DNA of 64,000 bases from Desulforhopalus singaporensis. Lineage in GTDB: Bacteria; Desulfobacterota; Desulfobulbia; Desulfobulbales; Desulfocapsaceae. How positions within the stretch are numbered: the stretch's first letter is position 1; each line of letters starts with the position of its first letter. The translations under genes were made by a program, and so were the position numbers. Below, one piece after another: positions 25,925-34,454 of the stretch. The DNA lies in NCBI RefSeq assembly GCF_900104445.1, contig NZ_FNJI01000014.1:3028-67027 (forward strand). Reading direction: 5' to 3'. The notes beneath the pieces were generated by a model, which saw only the letters and a program-made list of their open reading frames with translations, searched no databases and was not told the DNA's origin.

Positions 25925-28591
25925 TTGAAAAACCAACTCTATCTCATAGACGGCAGCGCATATATCTACAGAGCCTATCATGCAATCGCCCCGCTTTCAA
26001 ACAGTCGGGGGACGGCAACCCATGCGATTCTCGGTTTTGTCAACATGGTCAACCGGCTGCTGCGCGAGCGGAAGCCGGAATATATGGCAATCGCTTTTGA
26101 CAGCAAAGGCGAGGTCTTTCGACATCAACTGTACCGCGACTACAAGGCCAACCGGCCGACTATGCCAGCCGATCTCCAGGAACAGATCCCGTATATAAAG
26201 CAGTTCGTCGAGGCGACCAATATCATGATGCTTGAAACCCCGGGAGTTGAAGCCGATGATATCATCGCCTCGGTGGTCGATTTCTTTACCAGCCCCGAAA
26301 ACGAAGTGGTTGTTGTTTCAGGGGACAAGGACCTGTTGCAGCTGGCTGGCGATTCGGTGACGATTTACGATCCGATGAAGGAAAAGGTGATTGATGCTGA
26401 AGGAGTCATGGATAAGTACGGGGTGAGCGTGGCGCAGCTGCTCGACTATTTCGCCCTGGTTGGTGACTCGTCCGACAATATCCCCGGGGTGCCGGGGGTC
26501 GGGCCGAAAACAGCCCAGAAACTGATACAAGGCCATGGTTCACTTGACGGATTATATGATAATGTTGCCGGGTTGAAGAAATCGAAAATGAAAGAGAAGA
26601 TTATCGCCAACAAGGAGCAGGCCTATCTCTCCAAAACCCTTATCGATCTCAAGCGGGACGTTGAAATTCCAAAAGATCTTACAGCATATCACGTAGTCGA
26701 ACCTGACCAGGAAAAGTTATACAATCTCTATGCCGAGCTTGAATTTACCAACCTGTTGAAAGGAGTCGATCTCTCAACCAGAATCGATACCAGCGGTTTT
26801 GTCTCGGTTCGATCAGAAGACCAGCTGCAAGGGTTGAAGGAGGAGCTTGATCAGGCTGACATTCTGGTGATCGATACCGAAACAACCTCCCTGGTTGCCC
26901 GCAAGGCCAGGCTGGTTGGCATCTCGCTCTGTACCACCCTGGAAAAAGCCTATTACCTGCCGGTTGGGCATCGGGATGAAGCCGGCAATTTGGAGCCGGA
27001 TCAACTGGGAGAGGAGGTGGTCCTGCAGTTTTTAAAACCCTACCTGCAGTCGGAGCATCTCCTCAAGGTCGGTCATAATATAAAGTATGATTTCACGGTG
27101 CTCTTTACCAGCGGGATTGAGCTCAAGGGAAAAATCGCCGACACCTTGATCGCAGCCTATCTCAACGAATCAGGAGGCCGGTCGTTAAAACTCGACGATC
27201 TGTGTCTGGCAAAAGGCTTCAAGCTCACCCCTTTTAGCGAGGTCGTGGGGGGGGACAAGAGGGAGGATTGTTTTTCGTACGTGTCCATAGAAGACGCAAC
27301 CGACTACAGTTGCGAGGATGTGTACGGAACCCTAATGCTGTGGCAGGAATTCGAGGCCGAGATGGACAAAAAAGGGGTGGTGGACCTGTTCTGGAATGTG
27401 GAGATGAAGGTGCTGCCGATTCTCGCCCATATGGAGATGGCCGGAATATGTGTCGACTCCAACGTGCTGCAGAGACTGAAGATCGAGTTCGGCGAGAAAC
27501 TGCAGGGACTTGAAAAGAATATTCATGATTTGGCAGGCCGCGAGTTCAATATAAACTCCCCGCAACAGCTCGGGACAATCCTGTTTGAGGAGCTGGGGCT
27601 GCCCCACGGCAGGAAAACAAAAACAGGGTTTTCAACTGATGTCAAGGTGCTTGAAAAACTGGCCAGAAAGCATGACCTGCCTGCCCGGGTTCTTGCCTAC
27701 AGGACGACGGCTAAACTGCTTTCCACCTATGTCGACAAACTCAGCCAGCTCAAGGATGACCGGACCGGTAGAATTCATACATCATTTAATCAGGCGGTGA
27801 CCGCCACCGGCAGACTGTCCTCAAGTGAGCCGAATCTGCAGAATATTCCTATCCGAACCGAAGAGGGCCGGTCGATCAGGGAAGCATTTGTTCCCCAGGA
27901 AAACAAAATTTTTCTTTCAGCCGACTATTCGCAGATCGATCTCCGGGTGCTGGCCCACTATTCCGGGGACAGGGCGCTGATAAATGCCTTCAGGTCCGGT
28001 GAGGATATACATGCAAGAACCGCGGCGGAGATTTTTGGTGTATCGTCGCTACTGGTAAATGACGAAATGCGCCGGGTGGCAAAATCTATCAACTTCGGCA
28101 TCGTTTATGGCATGAGTGCTTTTGGCCTGTCGAACCAGCTTGATATCAGCCGCAAGGATGCCCAGCGGTTTATAGATCGGTACTTTAACCTCTATACCGG
28201 CGTGCAGGATTTTATGCGGGATATCGTGGCCAGGGCCAAGGAAGAGGGGAGGGTGACAACCCTGCTTGGCAGAACCAGAACGGTGGCGGATATACACTCG
28301 AAAAACAGGGTTCAGAGAGAATTTGCCGAGCGGATGGCCATCAATACGCCGATCCAGGGAACGGCCGCGGACATCATCAAGCTGGCAATGATAGAGTGCC
28401 AGAAAGCGATCGATGAAAATGGGTTTTCAGCAAAGATGCTGCTGCAGATCCATGATGAACTGGTATTCGAACTCCCTGAGGACGAGGTGGAGCAAATGCG
28501 TCCGGTAGTTGCCAGGGCAATGGAAAACGTCATTGACCTGGAAGTTCCCCTGGTGGTCAATTTTGAGCTTGGCCATAGCCTGGCTAAATGA
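25925..28591 (+). CDS. polA: DNA polymerase I
   Basis: The protein is 888 residues with a TTG start behind TTGGAGC. The 5' nuclease domain (about 1-290) opens LYLIDGSAYIYRAYHAI. The 3'-5' exonuclease domain keeps the metal-binding pair in VIDTETTSL, so proofreading should be active. The polymerase motifs are DYSQIDLRVLAHYSGD, RRVAKSINFGIVYGM and QIHDELVFE. It acts in repair and Okazaki-fragment processing. It is convergent with gltA. Confidence 0.97.
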   Translation: MKNQLYLIDGSAYIYRAYHAIAPLSNSRGTATHAILGFVNMVNRLLRERKPEYMAIAFDSKGEVFRHQLYRDYKANRPTMPADLQEQIPYIKQFVEATNIMMLETPGVEADDIIASVVDFFTSPENEVVVVSGDKDLLQLAGDSVTIYDPMKEKVIDAEGVMDKYGVSVAQLLDYFALVGDSSDNIPGVPGVGPKTAQKLIQGHGSLDGLYDNVAGLKKSKMKEKIIANKEQAYLSKTLIDLKRDVEIPKDLTAYHVVEPDQEKLYNLYAELEFTNLLKGVDLSTRIDTSGFVSVRSEDQLQGLKEELDQADILVIDTETTSLVARKARLVGISLCTTLEKAYYLPVGHRDEAGNLEPDQLGEEVVLQFLKPYLQSEHLLKVGHNIKYDFTVLFTSGIELKGKIADTLIAAYLNESGGRSLKLDDLCLAKGFKLTPFSEVVGGDKREDCFSYVSIEDATDYSCEDVYGTLMLWQEFEAEMDKKGVVDLFWNVEMKVLPILAHMEMAGICVDSNVLQRLKIEFGEKLQGLEKNIHDLAGREFNINSPQQLGTILFEELGLPHGRKTKTGFSTDVKVLEKLARKHDLPARVLAYRTTAKLLSTYVDKLSQLKDDRTGRIHTSFNQAVTATGRLSSSEPNLQNIPIRTEEGRSIREAFVPQENKIFLSADYSQIDLRVLAHYSGDRALINAFRSGEDIHARTAAEIFGVSSLLVNDEMRRVAKSINFGIVYGMSAFGLSNQLDISRKDAQRFIDRYFNLYTGVQDFMRDIVARAKEEGRVTTLLGRTRTVADIHSKNRVQREFAERMAINTPIQGTAADIIKLAMIECQKAIDENGFSAKMLLQIHDELVFELPEDEVEQMRPVVARAMENVIDLEVPLVVNFELGHSLAK

Positions 28592-28611
28592 TGGGAAAAG
28601 AGCAATGAACA

Positions 28612-28641
28612 CTTTCCGGCGGCACGGCAGCCGCCGGAAAG
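28612..28641. terminator. Shared hairpin between convergent polA and gltA
   Basis: A 12-bp perfect stem (CTTTCCGGCGGC with its complement) and 6-nt loop lie between the two stop codons. There is no clear T-run on either side, so termination strength is uncertain. Confidence 0.6.
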
Positions 28642-28649
28642 TTCTGAGA

Positions 28650-29945
28650 TTACCGGTCTTTCATCGGGACAAAGGGCCTTCTGGTGTTGCCTGCGTAAAC
28701 CTGGCGGGGACGGCCTATCCTGGCGTTTTCCTTGTCTTCTACCATTTCAGTCCACTGGGCGATCCAGCCGGGCATGCGACCCATGGCAAACATAACGGTA
28801 AACATATTGGTCGGTATTCCCATGGCCCGGTAGATGATTCCGCTGTAGAAATCGACATTAGGGTAGAGGTTTCTTGACACAAAATAGTCGTCTGTTCTGG
28901 CAATCTCTTCAAGTTCAAGGGCGATATCAAGAAGAGGATCGTTTATTTCCAGCAGGTTCATTATTTCCGCACAGGATTGCTTGATGATTTTTGCCCGCGG
29001 GTCAAAAGTTTTGTAAACCCGGTGACCAAACCCGCTCAATCTGAAGGGATCATTTTTGTCTTTGGCTTTTTCGATATATTTCCGGAAGTCGCCGCCATCG
29101 TGGAGGATCGCCTCGAGCATTTTGACAACCGCCTGGTTCGCCCCGCCGTGAAGCGGCCCCCACAGCGCGCTTATCCCTGCTGAAATTGACGCGTAGAGGT
29201 TGCAGCCGGAGCTGCCGACAAGCCGCACCGTGGAGGTGGAGCAGTTCTGCTCATGGTCGGCGTGGAGGATGAGAAGTTTATTTAATGCCGACGCAAATTC
29301 CGGCCTGATCCTGTAGGGAAGATTGGGCCGGTCGAACATCATGTTGAGAAAATTTTCACAGTAGTTCAGCCTGGCGCTTGGATAGACCAGCGGATGGCCT
29401 ATGCTCTTCTTATAGGAAAAAGCGGCAATAGTCCTGATCTTTGACAGCAACCGCGCCGCGGTCACCGTGTATCCGCCGTAAGGGTCCAGCTCCTCGTCCA
29501 TCTCCGGATAGTAGTTGTGCAGTGCATTGACGGAGGTCGAAAGAATTGACATGGGTGAGGCGTTGGGGGGAAAATGGTCGAAGAAATGGATCATATCCTC
29601 ATGGAGCAGGGCAAATCTTACCATGTCGTGCTTGAACGACTCGAGCTGGTCGTAGGTTGGCAGTTCCTTATGGAGGATGAGATAGGCTACCTCGGTAAAG
29701 GAACAGTTCTCGGCGAGCTCTTCAATCGCATATCCGTAGTAGTCGAGGATACCGTTGGCACCGTCGAGGTAGGTTATTGCGGAAGTACAGGAACCGGTAT
29801 TGGAAAATCCGCTGTCAAGAGTTATATAACCAGTCTGTCTCAACAGGGACCGGATATCGATAGCCTTGTCTCCCCTCGTTCCCTCGATGAGTGGCAGCTG
29901 ATACGTCTGGTCCTTGATTGTTAGGGTAGCATATTCTTGTGACAT
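28650..29945 (-). CDS. gltA: Citrate synthase (type II, si)
   Basis: The protein is 431 residues. The catalytic residues are seen as His in LHADHEQNCSTSTVRLVG, His in WGPLHGGANQA and Asp in FGHRVYKTFDPRA. The N-terminal sheet region (LTIKDQTYQLPLIEGTRG) is typical of hexameric Gram-negative enzymes that respond to NADH. It condenses acetyl-CoA and oxaloacetate. With pckG nearby it fits a cell with at least a partial TCA cycle. The gene is monocistronic. Confidence 0.96.
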   Translation of the reverse strand: MSQEYATLTIKDQTYQLPLIEGTRGDKAIDIRSLLRQTGYITLDSGFSNTGSCTSAITYLDGANGILDYYGYAIEELAENCSFTEVAYLILHKELPTYDQLESFKHDMVRFALLHEDMIHFFDHFPPNASPMSILSTSVNALHNYYPEMDEELDPYGGYTVTAARLLSKIRTIAAFSYKKSIGHPLVYPSARLNYCENFLNMMFDRPNLPYRIRPEFASALNKLLILHADHEQNCSTSTVRLVGSSGCNLYASISAGISALWGPLHGGANQAVVKMLEAILHDGGDFRKYIEKAKDKNDPFRLSGFGHRVYKTFDPRAKIIKQSCAEIMNLLEINDPLLDIALELEEIARTDDYFVSRNLYPNVDFYSGIIYRAMGIPTNMFTVMFAMGRMPGWIAQWTEMVEDKENARIGRPRQVYAGNTRRPFVPMKDR

Positions 29946-30197
29946 ATTAATTCCTCTTAAAGTTGCGAAACGGTGATTCAGCGTAGAACTCCCACTTCAA
30001 TTTTATAATTTTTCCTGCCGCCTGGTGGTGAGGTGATGGAGCCTGGCAGGGTACTGGTCGGCTGGATATCAGGTGTCCGGCGCTTTTGGAATATTTGCCG
30101 GGATGGTGTAACAGGCGAAAAAAATTCAGATTATGAGGGGGTTGATTCTGTGAAATATCCGTTTAAACGGCTATTGACCAAAATATATACTATATTT

Positions 30198-30225
30198 TTG
30201 ACTTTTTAGCAAATCACATTAATAT
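30198..30225 (+). promoter_or_regulatory. Possible sigma-70 promoter of the zinc-cysteine unknown gene
   Basis: TTGACT and TAATAT are separated by 16 bases, 77 bases before the gene start. The rest of 29946-30302, between divergent gltA and this gene, holds no supportable gene. Confidence 0.45.
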
Positions 30226-30302
30226 TCCCTGAGACAGGCGACCGGCGGTGCTGCTGTAATCCGGTCGTAATTAAGCTGACAACAATAACCCAAGAGAAAC
30301 AG

Positions 30303-31007
30303 ATGGCGGTGGCAGAGCAGGCAAAACAACTGGTGGAAGATATCGGGCTGCTGATTGATTACGGTGTCGACAGCGGAGGGGAACAGGCGAAAAAATTGGT
30401 GGCAGAGTATTGCCGCAGCATCCTCGTTCTGAAACTGCTCAAAAATCACTACTCGATTCTCCCGGAGGCGCGGGAGGATGCTGTGATCAAAGTATCGAAA
30501 TTACAGTATAAAGATGGTATTTACCTGTTCGTGGTTGCAACCGATCACCACGCTTACCTCTATCTTTGCTCCCAGGACAGGGTGGTTTTCATCGGAGAAT
30601 ATCTGAGCGAAATGGAAACCGAGGTGCTTACTTTTTTTGAGTATTCGTCACAGAAAGAGTTTCGAGAATCGTGTCCTCCCGTTGAAAAGCTTGCTGAGTA
30701 TCCTAAAACCGGCGGAGAGGAAACCAATACCTGCCCGGTCTGCGGAGTTGAGGGTGGAGAATATCATCTGCTGGGTTGTGTGGTGGAGGTGTGTCCGTGG
30801 TGCGAAGGTCAGCTGGCCAGCTGTAACTGCAGGTTTGAATTGCTTGATGTGGACGAGATCGAAGACGAGGACCAGCTTGAAGCGTTTGCCGATCTTCTGC
30901 ACGACAAGGGAAGGATTGTTTTCTCTAAAGAACAATCGCCTGCCTACCCTGGGACCAGCAAGGGGGTCGACAGAGCAGGCAACAAAATAAAAAAGGAGCG
31001 GCCGTAA
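30303..31007 (+). CDS. Uncharacterised protein with paired CxxC zinc-type motifs
   Basis: The protein is 234 residues and I do not recognise the family. Residues 1-130 are mixed alpha/beta with no clear motif. Residues about 143-180 hold TCPVCG, then GCVVEVCPWCEGQLASCNC, seven or more Cys that look like zinc-ribbon ligands. An acidic stretch (DVDEIEDEDQLEAF) and a basic end (KIKKERP) follow. There is no signal peptide or membrane helix, so it is probably cytoplasmic. It is convergent with hflC, and an AAGGAGC/GCTCCTT hairpin overlaps its stop. Function unknown. Confidence 0.75.
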   Translation: MAVAEQAKQLVEDIGLLIDYGVDSGGEQAKKLVAEYCRSILVLKLLKNHYSILPEAREDAVIKVSKLQYKDGIYLFVVATDHHAYLYLCSQDRVVFIGEYLSEMETEVLTFFEYSSQKEFRESCPPVEKLAEYPKTGGEETNTCPVCGVEGGEYHLLGCVVEVCPWCEGQLASCNCRFELLDVDEIEDEDQLEAFADLLHDKGRIVFSKEQSPAYPGTSKGVDRAGNKIKKERP

Positions 31008-31055
31008 CAGCAACGACAGCTCCTTCAGATCATGCTCGCCTAGGGATCCGTTCTG

Positions 31056-31994
31056 TTATTTCCCTTCAATGGATTTCAGGAACCTGTAGAGATCGGAATC
31101 AGATGACAGCACCAGCGAGGAGTTCTTGCCGATGATATCCTTGTAGCTTTCAAGGGTCTTCTGGAAGGCGTAGAATTCCGGATCCTGGGAGTAGGCAGTA
31201 CCGTAAATCCTGGTCGCCTCCGCATCGGCCTTACCCTTTATGGTTACCGCTTCCTTGTTGGCTGTGGAGATGATCTCCTTGAGTTTTCTGTCGACGGTAC
31301 CCAGGATTTCCGCTTTTTCCCCTTCACCCATGGATCTTTTTTCTGCGGCTATACGCTTTCTTTCCGAGATCATTCGATCATAGACCTTCAGCCTGACCGA
31401 ATCGATATAATTTACCCGCTTAAACATAACATCGATAAGTTCAATGCCATACTGGGGGGTTACTTTGGAGGCGAGCTCGAGAATCTGGCTGGCTATCTGA
31501 TCCCTGCCGTTGTTCGGTTTTTTTCCTATGGTTGCAGGGGATGCGGTCTCCGACATGGTCTCAACAGACCAGTCTGAGCTGCGGATAATTTCGATAAGGT
31601 CGTTTTTGTTAACCATATCGCGAACTGTACCGTCGATGATGTCGCTCAGCAGGGATTGCGCCCTCATGGTGGTCTTCACCGCTTGAAGAAATTGCAGGGC
31701 GTTGGAGATGCGCCACCGTGCGGTCACATCGAGATATACGTACGTCTTGTCGTTGGTGGGAATCTGGTTCGGGTCCCCGTCCCAGATAAGTATCTTCTTC
31801 TCGAACACTTCGGTCTGCTGGATAAAGGGCATCTTGAAGTGGAGACCGGCTTCGGTTACCGGATCGCCGACCGGCGCGCCGAACTGGGTGATGACCACCT
31901 GTTTTCCTTCCTCAAGGATGAAAAACCCGTCGTAGACTATGGCGATGGCCAGAAGTACCAGGCCGACAAGAAAGAATTGAACTATCTGTTTCAT
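31056..31994 (-). CDS. hflC: Protease modulator HflC
   Basis: The protein is 312 residues. One N-terminal transmembrane helix (about 5-25) precedes an SPFH/band-7 domain (EEGKQVVITQFGAPVGDPV). A charged helical region follows (RMISERKRIAAEKRSMGEGE), then the HflC end with AYSQDPEFYAFQKTLESY. With HflK it forms the inner-membrane cage that regulates FtsH. It is the second gene of the hflKC operon. Confidence 0.95.
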   Translation of the reverse strand: MKQIVQFFLVGLVLLAIAIVYDGFFILEEGKQVVITQFGAPVGDPVTEAGLHFKMPFIQQTEVFEKKILIWDGDPNQIPTNDKTYVYLDVTARWRISNALQFLQAVKTTMRAQSLLSDIIDGTVRDMVNKNDLIEIIRSSDWSVETMSETASPATIGKKPNNGRDQIASQILELASKVTPQYGIELIDVMFKRVNYIDSVRLKVYDRMISERKRIAAEKRSMGEGEKAEILGTVDRKLKEIISTANKEAVTIKGKADAEATRIYGTAYSQDPEFYAFQKTLESYKDIIGKNSSLVLSSDSDLYRFLKSIEGK

Positions 31995-32029
31995 GATGTT
32001 GTTCCTCTATGTAGATTCGTCTGTTTTTA

Positions 32030-33157
32030 CTATTTGGTTTGCCCGCCGAAAGCAGAGGGAGAGGTAAGGTTCAGCAGCGGGATCGGCGCCTGCTGGTCCT
32101 TGTCGATTACGTAGACGGATTCTACATGCGGCAAAATATCTTTCATGGTCTCAATGTACATACGCTGCCTGGTGACTTCCGGGGCATTTCTGTATTCTTT
32201 GAGAATGTCGTTGAAACGCTGGGTTTCACCCTGGGCGTCGTTTATGCGCTGTGACTTGTAACCGTACGCTTCCTCGATAATTTTCTTTGCATCACCGCTG
32301 GCTTTGGGGATGACACGGTTATAGGTTTCCTGCGCTTCGTTAACCAGTCTCTTCATGTCCTGATCCGCCTCGTTCACTTCATTGAACGCCGGCTTGACCG
32401 GATCGGGCGGATTGATGTCCTGGAACTGGACGGTGCCGATGGAAACACCGCTCATCCCTTTGGGGAAAAGGCCGTCGAGCTGCAACTGAAGCTCCTGCTT
32501 TACCCCGGCAGCGAGCAGGTCGCGGTTGCTGAGAACGTAGTCAAAATCCATGTTACCGACAATTCGCCGGGTAACACTTTCGGAAATGTCACGGATAGCC
32601 TGCCGGACATCCGCTACCTTAAAAAGAAAGGCATAGGGGTCGGCCACTTTGTACTGGACGATCCAGGCGACGTTGATGACGTTTTTGTCGGCGGTCAGCA
32701 TAAGGGATTCAACGTCGTATCCGCGTCTGTCAAAGGTAGTCTGCTGACCGGGAAATCTGCTGCGGAAGCCGAACTCTTCCTTGCGGATATTTTCAACATC
32801 GACTTTGTAGAGTTTATCTAAATAGGGAATCTTGAAATGCAGTCCCGGGGGAGTTGTCCGGGAATACTCACCCAGTCTGAGGACCACGCCGACTTCACTC
32901 GGGGCAATTTTGAAAAATGACGAATAGACTCCCTGGAGAACAAGCAGAACCAGAGCTATTGCCAGTAATTTTCCGATATTTGGAAATGGCGAGGATGAAC
33001 CGCCGGAAGGGGGTTCGGATCCGTTGTCCTGCCGTGAGGATTTTTTGTTGTCCGCGAAGAAATCCTGCAGTTTGTTGATGATCTGCGCAACTACTTCCTC
33101 TGGGCTCTGGGGCTTGTTCTTCTTACCCCAGGGAGGCTGTTGATCCTGGTTGGGCAT
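32030..33157 (-). CDS. hflK: Protease modulator HflK
   Basis: The protein is 375 residues. A Pro/Gln-rich cytoplasmic N-terminus (NQDQQPPWGKKNKPQSPEEV) precedes one transmembrane helix (about 65-82) and an SPFH domain (KIAPSEVGVVLRLGEYSRTT). The C-terminal helical part includes DAQGETQRFNDILKEY. It partners HflC, encoded 35 bases downstream, to surround FtsH. The Asn/Gly-rich linker before the helix varies among species. Confidence 0.95.
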   Translation of the reverse strand: MPNQDQQPPWGKKNKPQSPEEVVAQIINKLQDFFADNKKSSRQDNGSEPPSGGSSSPFPNIGKLLAIALVLLVLQGVYSSFFKIAPSEVGVVLRLGEYSRTTPPGLHFKIPYLDKLYKVDVENIRKEEFGFRSRFPGQQTTFDRRGYDVESLMLTADKNVINVAWIVQYKVADPYAFLFKVADVRQAIRDISESVTRRIVGNMDFDYVLSNRDLLAAGVKQELQLQLDGLFPKGMSGVSIGTVQFQDINPPDPVKPAFNEVNEADQDMKRLVNEAQETYNRVIPKASGDAKKIIEEAYGYKSQRINDAQGETQRFNDILKEYRNAPEVTRQRMYIETMKDILPHVESVYVIDKDQQAPIPLLNLTSPSAFGGQTK

Positions 33158-33415
33158 TAGTGAGTCTCCTGCTAGATAATTTGGTATAAAATTTTTGGGT
33201 CCTGAAAAAAAAATCAGAGACCGGCTTGGTTAACATGCAAACGCCATTAGGTTAATAACTCATTGATGTGAATGCAATCTGAATCGTCAATTTATTCTGC
33301 GATATAGGGCTATAATGACGTCTGCCGCTGGTGATTGTGCGGCTTGGAAAGAGCGGGTGGCGCAAAGCACCACGCAAAAAACATAAGGTTGTTCAGTGCA
33401 GCAACCGGCCGTTTG

Positions 33416-34333
33416 TCAAAAAGTAGTGTTGCCAAAAGCCAGCTGCCAGCTGCCGTAAATACAGAAAAAAAACAGCAGCGACAAAAAGAGCTGCAGGGGT
33501 GTTGATCGCCGCCACACGTCAAAGCTCTTTAACCTGACGACATTGCCGCCGATCAATCCGGTTACCAGTCCGAAAAAATGGGCACCCAGATCAGTTCTCT
33601 CGCCACCGGATCCAACAAGGGCAAGCAGGGCGAGTCCAGCCATTATCGGCATGACTGTCTTGTAGACCGCCTTTTTCCCGGAGGTGGCGTAATTGATTGT
33701 ACAGAGCATCCCGATGACGCTGAACACCGCGGTTGAGAACCCCACGAAAAGATGGCCGGGGCCATGGGCGAGTACGTTGAGATAATTAGCGATTGTGCCT
33801 GTGACCAGTATCGCCGCAAGGCCGATGCCGTTGCCGGTGAGCTGGAGAAAAAAATGGATGAGAAATCCACCGAGGATGGTGTTGCCCAACAGGTGGACTG
33901 CGTCGGCATGGAGTGTGAGGGCGGTGATCAGCCGGAAATATTCGCCATGGTCGAGAATGGCTCCTGAATCCCCGCATCCCTGGGCGAACCAGGGCCCATT
34001 GTACCGCCACTGGCCGGTCTGCAGATAGATGTAGACCAGGATTGCCATCAGTGTCGGACTCATTGCCTTGAACGAGGGGGCAAAGTCATCATCTTTTTCC
34101 ACCGGCGGCCAGTCTCTGTTTTCCTGTTCGTATAAAAGTAGTTCCCTGTCGGCTGACGCAAACTGATCAGGGTGAACGTAAATACGGAAGTGGTGCTGGT
34201 CGAACCACTGGATGCGGTGGGTGATTTTCTTGGCAGACAGGACCAGTGAACTGGTATTGAGCTGGTCAGGATCGGTTATGGTACGCAGCAGGACCTCGTG
34301 TTCGGGCGGTGGTGTAGGGTGGCTCTCGCTCAT
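33416..34333 (-). CDS. Rhomboid-family intramembrane serine protease
   Basis: The protein is 305 residues. About 90 soluble residues precede at least six membrane helices. The rhomboid landmarks are His147 and Asn151 in HLLGN, the nucleophile Ser200 in GFSTAVF (family GxSx) and the catalytic His252 in DLGAHFFGLVTGLIGG. It should cleave membrane proteins within the bilayer; the substrate is unknown. The soluble N-terminal part (HFRIYVHPDQF...) has no match I recognise. It lies between hflK and pckG on the same strand but with separating gaps. Confidence 0.85.
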   Translation of the reverse strand: MSESHPTPPPEHEVLLRTITDPDQLNTSSLVLSAKKITHRIQWFDQHHFRIYVHPDQFASADRELLLYEQENRDWPPVEKDDDFAPSFKAMSPTLMAILVYIYLQTGQWRYNGPWFAQGCGDSGAILDHGEYFRLITALTLHADAVHLLGNTILGGFLIHFFLQLTGNGIGLAAILVTGTIANYLNVLAHGPGHLFVGFSTAVFSVIGMLCTINYATSGKKAVYKTVMPIMAGLALLALVGSGGERTDLGAHFFGLVTGLIGGNVVRLKSFDVWRRSTPLQLFLSLLFFFCIYGSWQLAFGNTTF

Positions 34334-34418
34334 TGACCGGGATACTGTCTGGTGGTTTTTCCCCGCAGCAAGATCGGGGAGTAGGGTGTCAAGAGCACAC
34401 GTCCTGCACCCGGAAGAG

Positions 34419-34445
34419 GTGCAGCCGCAAGGAGTGCGGCTGCAC
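34419..34445 (-). terminator. Hairpin after pckG
   Basis: An 11-bp perfect stem (GTGCAGCCGCA/TGCGGCTGCAC) with a 5-nt loop starts 10 bases beyond the pckG stop. It probably ends that transcript, although no strong T-run follows. Confidence 0.6.
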
Positions 34446-34454
34446 CGGCATGGG

